From Reticulitermes speratus (lineage: Eukaryota; Arthropoda; Insecta; Blattodea; Rhinotermitidae): a DNA stretch of 64,000 nt. Position 1 is the first letter of the stretch, and every line of letters starts with the position of its first letter. Below, one piece after another: positions 12,966 to 26,320 of the stretch. The translations under genes and the position numbers were made by a program. The notes under the pieces are model-generated. The model worked only from the letters and a program-made list of their open reading frames with translations. It ran no database searches and was not told the DNA's origin. The stretch lies in assembly GCA_021186555.1 (NCBI GenBank), contig JAJKFL010000008.1:15927936-15991935 (forward strand), written 5' to 3'.

Positions 12966-13649
12966 GAGTAGAGAAGAATAAGTAGGCCTATATAAGCACA
13001 GAAAACATTTTGTTCATTAAAGATTTTCATAAATTTAGCCAACTAAACTTGAGTACTATAACACCACTCCTATTTATCATATATTGTGAGTGTATCTCCG
13101 TATATACGAGAGCCTTTTGAGTTCAGTTGCTAATAATACACTCTATTCTATTAATCTTTCTGCTGCACGGTGTGAATTGATTGAAGGCTCATCGCTTTTA
13201 TTTCCTTTTGAAGATACAACCGCTCTGTGACGTCACAGAGGCACACAGATTTCAATAGAACAGTCCAGTTTGATAGGATGTCTGACCTGACAATGAGCAA
13301 TATTGACACACAAACAAAAGCGGGAGTGTGTCTACAGTTTATTGCAAAAATGGTCCAAAGTTGAGGAATTCGTACACGAAGAATGTTCTTGGTCGCAATA
13401 ACGCATTACTATTAAATTTTATCTATATTAAGTGAATTTTTTTACTTTACGTCAATATCTCAATTAATTACGGGCGTAACACACGATTTTCATTATGTAA
13501 CGCTGAATAAACCCTCCGTAAGCGTTGAACTAGGCTAGCACGGCTTGCTTTTAGAAGCATATTCGCATTGTCATTATTTGACAACGCCGTAACACAGTCA
13601 CATTCATTATAATGATGTTTATACATGTATATCGGAATTTTCCTAAACC

Positions 13650-13800
13650 TTCATGGAACCAGAAGGTCCATTATCGTGTTCAAAATAATCCACAATTAGA
13701 CCCTATCAGAAGACATGTATCAAGTCTATACACTCACAAACTATTTTTTATGACCCACTGTCACATTACTCATTCTCCTTGACTTGATCCATTACTTTTC
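13650..13800 (-). mobile_element. Short decayed RTE LINE tail
   Basis: CATGGAACCAGAAGGTCCATTAT and ACAATTAGACCCTATCAG match the inverted 18740-18800 tail in order. Very diverged. Confidence 0.4.
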
Positions 13801-14260
13801 ACAGTACAACTCACCTGCTGAAGCTGCCGAACATGACTCCGTCTAATGTACGAACGTCTTGCCCCCACTCTGTAGGATTATATTAGTATTTAGTTTGTCT
13901 TATAATGTTGTTTTCTACACCAAACAATTCTCACACACGCACACACTACGTAATGTAACATCACACCCTCTCTCACTGACATCTTACCACTTTCACGAAA
14001 ATATTCGATTGTAACCACTTCAAAACTTGGTGTCCAGCACACGCACCAGCTAAACGAAACATTACTATGCTTACTCCGTGTCCGCTATACTCGGCCGAGT
14101 ATTCCAGAAGTGGTAGGGCTGTAAGACTTATGAAGACTAGATATGCTCGCTGCAGGGCCTATTGCGAATTCTGCTGTGTAGAGCTCTGCGTAGTTAACGT
14201 TATTTTAATGATGAGAGAAATAAAATGCCGTTGACACAACCCGTATATGTACTAGTTTAG

Positions 14261-14425
14261 TTATTATAAATCTAACACAACGGGAAATTGTTATTGGAAT
14301 GACCGTGGTTCGACTCTGACAGGATGTTGGGGACCTATTTTCTAGTTGTGTTATTATAAATCTAACACAACGGGATGACAAACTTTATTGGAATGACCGT
14401 GGTTCGACTCTGACAGGATGTTGGG
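14261..14425. repeat. Two-copy direct repeat of about 75 bases
   Basis: TTATTATAAATCTAACACAA opens copies at 14261 and 14351, and GGTTCGACTCTGACAGGATG recurs near 14310 and 14401. The offset is 90 bases. The second copy has about 4 extra bases after CGGGA. Confidence 0.85.
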
Positions 14426-14865
14426 AAATATTTTCTTCAACACAAAGTGCCAAATGTTTCTATGCGTCAGCACCCAGCCTCCCCGGGGGCTAAAGTCATG
14501 CAAGCGAGGTGGAAGAAAATTTACATTCTTTAAAAAAGAGTAAGGTTTTTTTGACACGGTACGCTGTATCGTTGGATAGTTCCAGACGTTCCAAAGGCAA
14601 TACGATCCTTCGAAACGTCGGAAATTGCTTACCTAATAACGGCGTAATATCCCAAAAGACTTGAATCTCAACACCGCTGCGGAAAACTCAAATTTTAATA
14701 GTTCTGTATCGGCTTCGGAAATAAAACAATACAGGAAATATATGTCTAAGGTAACATAAACGCGTTTTCTTAACTTTGCATACTCTAATCTTGTCAGATG
14801 GTCATAATGTTTAACCAAATTGAGGTCCCAATTTTTCTTGTTGCTCAAAATTGCAGACGTCATAC

Positions 14866-14890
14866 ATTATTATTATTATTATTATTATTA
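14866..14890. repeat. (TTA)n microsatellite
   Basis: About eight uninterrupted TTA units. A similar run of TTA units lies at 20143-20166. Confidence 0.9.
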
Positions 14891-15199
14891 CAGGTTCGTT
14901 ATTACATTTATTTGGAACACTCACGATCTGTAAATCTGCACTGCCGTTGTCTATGTAACATTTATGGGTCATACGAGTATAAACCTCAAAATTTCACACC
15001 GAAATGTTTTGTAACCATTGATATAAAAGCAACGATTCATACACAATTTGTAAGTATATCCATAATCTCTTTACCTTTCACGTTCTCAGATATAAGAAGT
15101 AAGTTAGGCCAAGTCAAACAGTAGATTAGAGTATCCGCATTGCTCCCAGGACATGACGTAGACATTTGCGTACATTTCCCATGTTCACGTTTTATTTTT

Positions 15200-15455
15200 T
15201 TCCATGGCGCAACAGACCCTACTGGGCCAGGGCCTCCTCATTATCGAGGCTTCACGATCACACTCGGTAGGACTCCTCTGGACGAGTGATCAGCCCGACG
15301 AAGAGAACTCTACCGGACAGAACAAAACACTCACAAGAGACAGACATCCATGCCCGCGGCGGGATTCGAACCCATAATCCCAGCAAACGAACGCAGACCC
15401 ACGCCTTAGACCGCGCGGCCACTGGGATCGGCAATCACGATTTGTATCCACCCAC
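15200..15455 (-). mobile_element. tRNA-derived SINE, family C
   Basis: The inverted B-box CGGGATTCGAACCCATAATC and A-box region TAGACCGCGCGGCCACTGGG are clear. The body continues to ATGGCGCAACAGACCCTACT. The other copy is at 30588. Confidence 0.85.
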
Positions 15456-16040
15456 GTTTACAATTTCTGTCATAGGTCATCCACCCATGCAGCAGAAAAA
15501 ACAACTTTTTCAATCGCAAGAAAATTTTCCCAGCGCACAGGGAAGTCGGAAAATACCAAATCCTCCAAAAAATGCTGATGTTGGTACGGGGTGGACATGA
15601 CGTTAGTTTCAGACGTTTCGGGGAAACGTTCGACCACAATCTTCAGGATCGCCGTCATTTCGATCTGAAGATGGAGGCAGCAGGTTCCCCCGTATCGTAT
15701 ACAACACATTCGTCTGCCGTATTTTTGCAACACCAAATAAAAGAATCAGTATCAACAATATACCACGGTGAAAACCTTACGTATGTAGACGTTCAATTCT
15801 TTAATCAGGGAGAAAGCCTTGAATACTGCCACCATTCCACACGCCCCCCTTCACATCAAGTATGGACACGAGTACGATGCTATCGGACCTCGTTGCGAGC
15901 AATGAAGTTCTACACACTGCGGTCTCAACCCCATTACAGCATCGTACAATATTCAGCACCCATTAAACGTCCACATCCTATAGCAACACGCTATATTTAA
16001 CACAAAGTCTCTATCATATTTTTACTCTTGTTCGCCCAGG

Positions 16041-16414
16041 AAACTAGCACCATTCTCCAAGTTAAAGTAGACACAAACTAGCACCATTCTCCAAGTTAAA
16101 GTAGACACAAACTAGCACCATTCTCCAAGTTAAAGTAGACACAAACTAGCACCATTCTCCAAGTTAAAGTAGACACAAACTAGCACCATTCTCCAAGTTA
16201 AAGTAGAAACAAACTAGCACCATTCTCCAAGTTAAAGTAGACACAAACTAGCACCATTCTCCAAGTTAAAGTAGACAAAAACTAGCACCATTCTCCAAGT
16301 TAAAGTAGACAAAAACTAGCACCATTCTCCAAGTTAAAGTAGACACAAACTAGCACCATTCTCCAAGTTAAAGTAGACACAAACTAGCACCATTCTCCAA
16401 GTTAAATTAGACAC
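16041..16414. repeat. 34-base minisatellite, 11 copies
   Basis: The unit starts AAACTAGCACCATTCTCCAA and continues GTTAAAGTAGACAC. Copies start every 34 bases from 16041 to 16381. Only a few point changes are seen: AAAC, AAAA or AAAT variants near the unit end, and ATTAG in the last copy. Confidence 0.95.
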
Positions 16415-16889
16415 AAACTTAACAGGCTTGTTTCCAGTAAACTTGACCTGTATCAAATTTGTATGGTCTTAGAACTGGCTAGATGTATCATGTATTTTAT
16501 TGGATGCTTTTAAAAAAACAGTTTCAGGACGTACCTGTCAGTTTCATCAAGCGAGTCTTGAGGCTCTCATGGCAGTGAGAACGGTCTTTAAAATGGAGAC
16601 AGAAGGTTCCTCAGAAATGTTGGTATCTCACAAACTACACGGGTGTCACATCCCACAAGACAGCCATCTTGTTTCAAGATGTCCATCCGCTAATAACAGT
16701 TCCCACACTTCCTATTCGAGTGATCTCAAAATTTGCATGGTATAATTGTCCTACTATTGTTTAATCACATTTTGGTCACCTTATTAAAATTTAAAATGTT
16801 TCTCAGGTAATAAAACGAAGGAGAAAGGAAACGACGAAATTGAGCCGCCATTTGACAATTCCTGCTTCTTTAAAACTTAAGTCGTTAAA

Positions 16890-17175
16890 GGAAAAGTTCA
16901 CCCTAGAACAGGTCGTGAAGGCCCAGAGGGGGATTAGAGGTATAGCACTACTCTTTCTTTAACCTCGGCGCTAGATGAGGGTGGGTGGTCAACGCCACGC
17001 CACGGCCGCTTTACCCCCGGGAACGAAACCCGGTACCCATTGTACAGGAGGCTAGGTGGGATTTGGTGCCGTTCTGGACGGGTGCGGAAAATCTCACCCC
17101 CACCGGGATTCGATGCCCGGACCGTCCAGCCCGTAACGAGTCGCTATACCGACTACGCTGTCCATTCAAGTCATT
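16890..17175 (-). mobile_element. tRNA-derived SINE, family A (well preserved)
   Basis: This is the most complete inverted copy. It has tail AAGTTCACCCTAGAACAGG, core TTTACCCCCGGGAACGAAAC, CGGTACCCATTGTACAGGAG, B-box GGGATTCGATGCCCGG and head CTATACCGACTACGCTGTCC. Confidence 0.88.
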
Positions 17176-18659
17176 AAAAGTCCAACATTTTACATCCTGG
17201 AAATAATAACTAGATACATATGAAAACAAGAAGCTCATGGCCCCCATAACGTTGTAGCATTATGACCAAAAAATGTAGGTGAAGTCATTGAACACAGTAG
17301 CAGAGTCCATCAGTGAAGACCCGTGTAAGAACACAGAACACCAGGATCCAGTGCTCCGTGTATCACAATAAACATACACATCAGTGCATGAAAACAAAGT
17401 CAACCCGATTTCCGAAGCATTTTTAAAACACACGTTTGAAGATACTGAGGCAATATACAAGCGACTCGTTTTATCCGAGTCCAGTTGGCTCGAATTGTAT
17501 AATGGAAGACACACAGATACACCCACAAGAGACGCACAACGTATTGCAGAATGCATCATCTCATATGGCCAGTTTCTCTCTCACAGACCAGACCAGAAAT
17601 TTTAATTTCCGGTCTTGTCCAGTTAATGGAGTATAGACTATAGTTCACCTAAATCTACCCTAAGACACCACAACACCTAAATACTCGTGTGAGTGTGATT
17701 ATTCATCTTGTAATTATGATTAGACAGTGTGAGTGGATCTATTCCTTGAGATAACATAATACGCAATATTACGGGAACCCCCCAGTTACAGCCATTTATT
17801 TTCATGATGTAGAGCGTGAAACCTCGTATTAATGAACCCTCGGCTTCAAATCTATTACATACCGTAATACGCATGGATACGGTGATAACATTTACGAACT
17901 CGGATGGTTTAACCGCCCATTAATATGCATAAGCAATTAAATAACAACTCCACGGGTTAAGCAAATTAAACACACTAACCTCCATATACAAGAGACTACA
18001 ATGACATGAAGATACACTGCTCGTATTCCAGGAAAAATCCATTGAATTTATAGAAGGCGGCGACAGAAGCACTCTGTCTTGACCAAAGATATTCCACACA
18101 TCTATAGCAGAATTTATAAATGGTACGTTTTCGCCTACTTTTTATTTTATAACGCAATACTTGGGTGTGGAATCATATGCATGCATGCATGACTGACTGT
18201 CCTAGGCTAATAACTTCTGAATCACTCAACTGACATACGTGCACTGCTGCATGAACATTCTGTCATTAGGTCCAATTTCAAAGTTGTACTTTTAAATATC
18301 TGACACCCATAATTCCACTATAACAGTTCTGTAAACTCCTGAGGTGGGAGGAATGGTAAATTCAACCAAATAAAAGGGCAATTAATACAACCAAACGGAG
18401 ACAAATTACTTTTTCAAAATTTCGCTAAGAATATATCATGCAAAAACTCATCAAAATAAAATTTTATACCTAAATAATATCTATATTTCGTATCAGGTCC
18501 AGTTTCGGGCATGTGAACCATTTCTCCGAAAAAAATTCATACACTTCTAGATGGGTTGGGATAATGTCTTTGTGAGACCGATACAAATATTTAACTCGCA
18601 CGCAAATACATAAATTCCTCGGTACCACACATATTCCCGCTTTTTGGTTACATTATAAT
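17176..18659. other. No gene seen
   Basis: Non-coding, with a GCATGCATGCATGA run near 18180. Nothing recognised. Confidence 0.4.
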
Positions 18660-18950
18660 AACTAACTAACTCCATGGACCAGAGTCCTTCTTGAGAAGCT
18701 AACAGGTCCTCAGCTAGTCAAGAACTTCCCCGCGTTTTATGGAACCCGAAGGTTCATTACCGCACTCACAAGAGCCCGCCACCTGTCCCTATCCTGAGCC
18801 ATATCAATCCAGTCCATGCCCCCCCCCCATCCCACTGCTTGAAGATCCATTTTAATATTATCCTCCCATCTACGCCTGGGTCTTCCAAGTGGTCTCCTTC
18901 CCTCAGGTCTCCCCACCAAAATCCTTACATTATAATAAGGTTTTATAATT
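18660..18950 (-). mobile_element. RTE-type LINE 3' end, fairly recent
   Basis: The minus strand has an open frame with [20 protein letters not shown], then [20 protein letters not shown], the usual C-terminus of insect RTE-like proteins. A TAAC/GTTA-type tail (AACTAACTAACTCCATGG) marks the 3' end at 18660. Confidence 0.88.
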
Positions 18951-21479
18951 ACTCATTCCTTAAAAGTAACATTTTTAGTCAACCATTTCTTTTAAATGGC
19001 CTACACTTCAGGAAACAGACTTGTGACATATCTTTACAACCCGTCACTCATCACGTCACACATACACTCACAAAGTTTCCCACAGAATTTGTAAATGTGG
19101 TACGACCGCCCCGGGCAGCAGAGTCCAAGGGTCGAAAAATAAATATTTTAAAAGCAAAAAATTTGGTTTTCTGCGCCTAACAAAATTGTAAATTATCGAG
19201 CCAAATACAAGTAAATTCAATAAATGATTGCGACTTTTTTAAATTAATTTCTGTTAATGGCCACCATTCTCAATACTCGCTCCGGGCGCCAAGCAAGGTA
19301 GCTACGCCACTGAGTTAGGGACTTAGCTTGAATATATTACTTAGATCAGTTTCGTTCTTCAAAGACTCTGAAGGTCAATTTCATAAAAATATTGCAATCA
19401 TAAAAAAATTGGCACAGAACATGAAATTAGCTTCTTATAAGACACGAAACCTGTGCTCGGTTCGGGGTCCTATTAAACCTTAAAGGAGGCGTCCCTGGTT
19501 CGTACGTTAGTTTTCACTGCTTGTCTGGGCGACACTGTGACGGGTAATTCTAAAGCCCCAACAGGAGCGACTAAGCACCCAGCCCACAGACAGTTGCCTT
19601 AACCCAGTCACATTTTTCGACGGCCGCGAGGTGCCTGCTAGTTCGGGTAACGTCACGGACTTTGATGGCTATAGAACGTGACAGGAATGAAAACTGTCCA
19701 AGTCGAATTTAAGGTCAGATTAATTCCGAGAATACTTGCTTGCATTCAGATCGGGATCCTTTTATCATCCCGTTTCCTATTCAAAAACGTAAATATTAAA
19801 AATTACAACACTATAGTTTTACCTCTTCTAAAACTCAGTCTCTGACCCCAGAACATAGTGGTCGAAAAACAGTTTCGGAGAAAGGAGTAATACACGAGTA
19901 GAAACTTGTTCACATCTTTGACGAAGCAAAGAAAAGCATCGTGCGTCACACAACATGTAACGTACTTGGAATCATTGGCTTCTAAACACACTTTGAAATA
20001 TCTGTTGGGTACTGACGGTGCACAAAATGAACAGAGGGATATAATTAAACACTATTAATAACAATACAAACACAGACGACAGCGGTAACAATAGCAGTAT
20101 CGATTGTAACAGAACTGATAATATTAATGATGAAAAAGCGTATATTATTATTATTATTATTATTACGAACAGAAATAATACTACTATTACTGATAATATT
20201 GGCAGTAACTATTTTAATAATAAAATAATGATATAAATGTTATAAGATGAATAAAATTGATAACATAATTGATTTTAACAACTATTAAGATGATGATAAC
20301 CTGAACATTAACCCCCGGATACATACATTTACATATATATATATACCCCTTGTCTGAGTGTGATTGAGTCACACTTTGTTGCCATATTTATCACTGTGTG
20401 CTTTCTGTGTGCTGCTATAAAAATTAAAGACACTGTCACTATGGCCATGAGATGGCAACCAGTGACATAGCATCCCATTTTTACAACATACTCTGTTTCA
20501 CGTGATGTAACCTCCGAGGCCAAACAAACAGTTTATCACCGAGCATATATTACACACCATGATGTGTGTTCTCTGTGAAGTATGAGGCTGAAGAAGCTGC
20601 TGAGCAGTCGGCATATAACAAAACACAGTACAGCAATTCAAGACACAAAATTAAAGCGTGGCTCTTAGAATAAGGAACCAGCAGACAACAGTGAAGTAAC
20701 ATGTGAATATCATGGCAGCCTCTCATATGATGGGTATGCAGCTAGTTCAAAAATAAAGACTATATAATCAGACCCCACAGCTCATCATGCATACTTTATT
20801 TTGATGCTAAAAATAAAATATCTTTAACAATTACATATTACTTACTCCCAGTTATGTTGCACAACATGTATTACTACCACCATCAGTCTCACTATAAAAC
20901 ATTTAACAACACTGTTATTCACATGTAGGAGTTTTATATGTGCTTGTGAATGTATTTTATCAAGTGCATAAGTTGGTTGATGTATTAACTGTTATTAACC
21001 TGCAGATACTGTATGCTAAAATAAATTTACTCTAACTAGCACAGTGTGTAGGCACATGTCACTCTACATCACGTTTCCAAAATAGCATTCAGTGGCCAAA
21101 TATCAAATCTCTTTAACGTTGAAAACTGAATAAATGAAAGCAAGGTCATGTGTACAGTAAATACAAGTGAAAAGTGGAAAACTCTTCTTAAGCAGACACT
21201 AGAAACATCTTATTACAGTATTCACATAGAGTGAACAATGCATGACCAAACTTCAGGGGCCAAATCAACACTGCAATACAAGGAGGAATGTTGTATGAAC
21301 ACAGGTCCTCAGCGGCATGGTTTCCAAGTTACAGCCTCCTGCAGATTAAAGAAAATAATTGAAGTGTCCATCCTGAACTTCATTGCAGTTAATCTGCAAA
21401 CTGAATCACTCTTTATGTCTGTCATGTAGCTAACTAACTCCAGTTTATTCCATTTGAAGCATCATACGGTTGAAATGGT
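18951..21479. other. No gene seen
   Basis: AT-rich. It holds a (TTA)n run at 20143 and a (TA)n run near 20335. No element recognised. Confidence 0.4.
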
Positions 21480-22245
21480 TGAGTACACTTATGCTGAAAT
21501 GGTCGATATGCATCTAACGTTCAGGCAAGTTTATGGCAATGAACATGAAGCATGTTGTACGTACCAAGAACATTTCCACACTGTCAAATTCCAGACCAAA
21601 AAATTCTCCTGCCACTGATAGATGGCTTAGGGAAAATGGTGTATTTAATATGTCGCCGCATGGCCAAGGGCAATTATGAAGTGTTAATGCCTCAACAAGA
21701 AGGAAGAATACTTGATGCAATTTCTACAACTCCAGAGATGAGCACTTCATTCACCAGGAACAGTTTTCTCCAAATGTGTGGGATAGACTTCTGGGACCCT
21801 ATATTCTTCCACCATGTCTGACTGGGGCTGTATCACATTTCCCACAAAACATCCTTCCAGACCTACTGCAAGACGTGGCACTTCAGACCAGGATTAATTT
21901 ATCGTTTATGCATGAAGGTGCTCCACCCCATTTTCTTCTTGCAGTTTGTGCATTCTTGAAAGTGTTTCCGCAAGGACGGACAGGATGGGGTCAAATAATA
22001 ACACGGCCTGCTCATTCCCCAGATTTAAAACCCGCCAAGACTTTTATTCCTGTGAACACCCGACAACTGTTGTTGCTACAGACATCAACAATGTCTAGGA
22101 CTTGCAACAGTGCATGCCTAATACATTTCATACAACCTGTACAACACCTGGGATTTTCCAGTGAGTAAGACAATCAGTGTTCACATGTGCAACATCCTGC
22201 ATTCAAGCTGGACACTTTTCAGCATTTTCTTTAATCTGCAGGGGA
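21480..22245 (+). pseudogene. DDE transposase pseudogene (DUF4817-type N-terminus)
   Basis: Read across frames, the N-terminal block EYTYAEMVDMHLTFRQVYGN resembles the HTH-containing DUF4817 region. It is followed by ILPDLLQDVALQTRINLSFM, HEGAPPHFLLAV, ARPAHSPDLKPAK-like HSPDL and a C-terminal TTPGIFQ block. The family copies itself by cut and paste. At least three frame changes and an in-frame stop make it inactive. The AHSPDLKP region lacks the usual Pro-Leu-Asp-Phe/Tyr continuation. No terminal repeats were recognised. Confidence 0.78.
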
Positions 22246-22527
22246 CTGTAAGTTGGAAACAATGCTACAGAGGATCCATGTTCATAAAACTTCCTTTTCT
22301 TGTACTGTGATTTAGATTCATCCCCTGAAGATTTGTCACGCATTTTTGTTCAACATGCATACAAAGATCTTTCCATATATACTGTTTGTATGTGGGAACA
22401 TCCCATACGTTACAAGCTACAAGACATTTACAGAGACAGAAACCAAAACTGAAATTGTTACAATTCAATCCAAATGTTTACAATAAATATATTAACCTTG
22501 ATTTCAGGATCCCGCCGCGATGTTGAT

Positions 22528-22671
22528 GAGATATGCGCTCTTCTGGGATATTACGCAGCATCGTGTGGTAATTGTTTACCAACGTTTCGGGACGTGTTGG
22601 TCCCATCTTCATGGGTCAAGAGTCCTTTCCTACTATTACGCCATGTACTATCCCAGAAGAGCGCAGATCTC
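22528..22671. mobile_element. Short TIR element (MITE)
   Basis: GAGATATGCGCTCTTCTGGG at the left faces TCCCAGAAGAGCGCAGATCT at the right. The interior carries CGTTTCGGGACGTGTTGGTC and CACATCTTCATGGGTC-like sequence. Its foldback relative is at 61646. Confidence 0.8.
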
Positions 22672-23948
22672 AATAAATATATTGTTACAAATACCAGCAT
22701 AATGGTTCTAGATTTTAGTCTTTATGAAATTTTATTCTAGACAAAGGGTTAAAATAATACATGTACTGCATTACTTACAGATATATGAATCCATCCCACA
22801 AAATATTTTAACAATTAATATAACACAGATAGAAACATAGGTATGCTTCTAAAATTCACAATTACATATTGGCAATTCAAGGTCTGAAGATGGCAAGATA
22901 ATGAAAAAATATGGCACTTTATCAAATGAGATATACATGTAAGTTGTATATGACTGTGGATATACAAACTATTATATATTTTACTTTAACCAACTACAGC
23001 CAAAAATTAGTATTTCGCACCTGTATTATCAGATAATCAGGAATTTTCTTATGGCTTCATATTTTCTCTTATATAATTAAGGTGGGTTTATTAACAGTAC
23101 ATAAGAAGTATAAAGTTTATATGAAGACATCTGCAAAATGGAATGATGCAGTAAGTCTTTCACCTTACCTCTAAGTACTGGAAAGCTCTATGGCAGGAGA
23201 CTGTGAGACTTAAGTTTCTCACACAAGTACTGGTGAATATTCAAATATTCTGAGATGTTATACCACGTCTTCTTGGACTGCTTGACACTCAAGGTGAAGA
23301 CACTACAGCGATACAATAGTTTGAAACATCAGCAAATATTTACTATTTCATAAGGCATAACATCCTAGAAGATTTCAACATTCTCTGTAAATTTTGTTTT
23401 CACAGGACTAGCAATTTTAAAGCTTTCCTGCTCAGCAGTACATCATGATGGATACAGAACGCAGTTTCACACAAAACAATTGAACATGCACCATCTTAAT
23501 ACGCTGATGAATCGTATAAAACCCACCTACAATAAAACTCGTTATTAATTAAAACACAACACAACTGCAATGTACAATCACTGGCAACACGTACGTATAT
23601 CACAGTTTGTCACACAAGATTTTAATACAATCAGGAAACTGAACAGTTAAGGACCAAGATTCATTTGCTAAGCGTTTCAGGATGAACTGAGATCATATTT
23701 TTGGCATGAATGCCATGTGACTGGAAGTGAAACCGCATTAAGTGGGAAAATTACCTACGTTAACAGAGACCTTAATATTCTTACTTTTGTGTAGCATTAA
23801 GAAGACATTGGCACATTATCTAAGTTTAAGAGATAGTTCACACTAACACTATGTAAAACACAGACAGCACAGTCTTTCTAGCATCAGTTAACTTATTTTC
23901 TCAGTGTTCTGTCTACACTTTTGTCTCCTCACAGATATCCCACTGGTA
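22672..23948. other. No gene seen
   Basis: AT-rich. A word shared with the 48060 foldback (GATGTTATACCACGTCTTCT) lies near 23257. Confidence 0.4.
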
Positions 23949-25230
23949 CAGGGGGTCCCCATTATGTGTGGACAATTGGGACCAGAAAAATGCCACTTAA
24001 AGTGAAGCCCTTTAAGCTAGGAATTTTTGCCCATAAGATATGGTGTAAATATCACTTAATGACGGCCAGGTTGGTGTGTACAGTACCTTTTACAAATAAA
24101 CATTTAATTAAATGTGTTTGATAAAAATGCATCACTGCTCAGGTCTGCCAGATCATTATTAAAACCTTGTTTATTGTACTACTGAGCAAAATATTTGTAA
24201 ATAACCGAAAAAAGTTGTCAAGATTTGGGTTTAAATGTACCCCCCCCCCCCCCCCACTAATTTCCAGGCACTGGTGGATGCAATACATCATTATTCTTTC
24301 TAATCAAATACAGTGAGTTCCCAATTTCAAAATTACAAGTAATGAATTCTTCATTAACTTTTGTCTTACCAGGGTGGGTATTTAATTTTAGCACATGGTT
24401 TATGAAAAACTTATTATTTGAACAGAAAAAGATAAAATTATGGAATAAACGGCATTTTGTGGAAAATAAAACAGAGATTATGCAGCATGTCTTAAAAATG
24501 CAGTAAATTTCCATGTTGCCTAAATATATAAAATTAATTTCTATGGTCTTTTTTGTACGTGTGTTTGCGTGTGTGAATGCAGGTCTTTGAAAGGTTAAAT
24601 ATTTGCTGTTCACAAATGATGTTCTTACAATTAGTGTAAATTTATGTTATCACTGACATGCTGGCAGCAATAAACACTTATAAGTAACTGATATAAATAA
24701 CAATTGATCATAGACTAAAAACACGACTAACTCTTCACACAGTGCACTATTTACTTTATGCACATTGTGCACAATACAGTAGTTATTGTTCTGTCATTTT
24801 GTTGTTGTTCTGTTGCTGTCATTGTCATCATCACATCATCTTCATGACTGTTGCTGTTACACATAACTAGTGTTACAAGGAATGGTTATTTGCCCCTCTT
24901 GGCTATTCAAAAATCATGCACAACAGCTTGCATCATGAGTAGGAGAGTGGTAGATGCACAAGACATTAAAGCCACTTTCTGCTGAAAAATTTGTGCCCAT
25001 AGATGTCATCCCTGGCAGTGCAGAGATTTCTTGCGTATAGTTCCGCAATAATTTCACCCCACATACACAGAAAAATGGACTGAAACCTTTTCCTCTTGGC
25101 AAATTTGTGGCGCAGGAATGTGATCATCAGAATTTCAGGCAATTTTTAAGTATTCTTCCTCAAATATTTGCCCCCCCCTCCCCCTATACAAGTGACAAGA
25201 CCTTGGGAACTAGGAAAATTGGGACCCCTG
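23949..25230. mobile_element. Putative TA-flanked DNA transposon
   Basis: The left end TA-CAGGGGGTCCCC and right end GGGACCCCTG-TA are inverted, and both are flanked by TA. Subterminal CAATTGGGACC and AAAATTGGGACC also pair. No transposase frame is recognised in the interior. A 16-base poly-C lies at 24240-24255. Confidence 0.45.
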
Positions 25231-25506
25231 TACTTCAGGAAAGGCTCCAGCTGCATCTTCAAACTACAATCCATGTGTATAAAAACAGTTAAATATTGCA
25301 TTTTCACTTTTCAGGCTCCAACACAGTGAAAGATAACACACTCTACACTCTGAACGTCAATTAACTCAGTCAGCTGCTAGGAAAAGTTGAAAGATCACTT
25401 GGTTAGCTTCATAGGGTAAAATAATATACTTGCAGTTTCCTTACAAATAGAAACAAACAACAAAAGTGTAGTCAATCAAGGACTTTAAACGCACACTTTA
25501 TAATTA

Positions 25507-25998
25507 CACCGCTCCCCGTTATAAAGTGGGTTTGCGGGGTAGGGATCCGACCCACGTTATAAGACAACCGTGCTATAACCGACGGCTACAATTATTCTCT
25601 AATTCAGTGATTCTCTTAATGGTCTAAAAACTCTTCTAATTTTACACTATTGAGCACGATAAACATAGCTGTGCATTTGGTATTTTTTAACAATCAAAAG
25701 AAAACCAATGTGAAATGGTGTGAATTTTCGAAAATTCCTATATTTTCACGTAAAACAATACATACAATAAGTCACCATAAAAATATTAAACAAATTTACT
25801 TGTTAATTTCTTTGTTGATGTCAACCCATTGATCAATAATATCCTCTGTAAGTTCCTGCTCCTCCTGCAGTGTGAGATTTGCAGCAGCAACATCCGTATT
25901 TTTCTCAGAATCTCATTCAAAGGCACGGGGAACAGGAAAGACCCGCGGTATATCCAAATCCGCGGTATAAACGATGGCCTTATATCTGGGGAGCGGTG
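25507..25998 (-). mobile_element. Tigger/pogo-type non-autonomous element
   Basis: TA-flanked ends share the inverted CACCGCTCCCC. The interior minus frame contains NTDVAAANLTLQEEQELTED, then IIDQWVDIN, reminiscent of an acidic pogo/Tigger transposase C-terminus. The rest is deleted. Confidence 0.7.
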
Positions 25999-26320
25999 TA
26001 CTTTTTGTTTATTACTTTATTTACTGATGCTCTCTCATTTGCAACAATTACAGAGTGTTGATGGCATAATGACAATGATGAAGACATGAAAGGAAAGTCA
26101 TGGACTAAACAGCCAAGTTTAAGGTAACAGCTCAGTACTGGCCTGGAGATATCGAAGGAAACTACCACACCCTTGTGGGATCTGAAGTTGTCATGGTGAG
26201 GACTATAGAGATTATCACAGGCACTCCCGACTGATGCAGAAGTTACATTCAGAAGGTCCGGTGCAAGTCAAATTTTGCATAAATCAGAACCGAGTATACA
26301 TGCGGTCAACTATACATGTA

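Noticed and set aside
16041-16414. CRISPR-like array
   Set aside because: The 34-base units are directly adjacent with no unique spacers, in eukaryotic DNA. It is a minisatellite.
24257-24613. 118-residue minus-strand frame
   Set aside because: Composition reflects AT-rich DNA. No motif is recognised and no start context or splice partner supports it.
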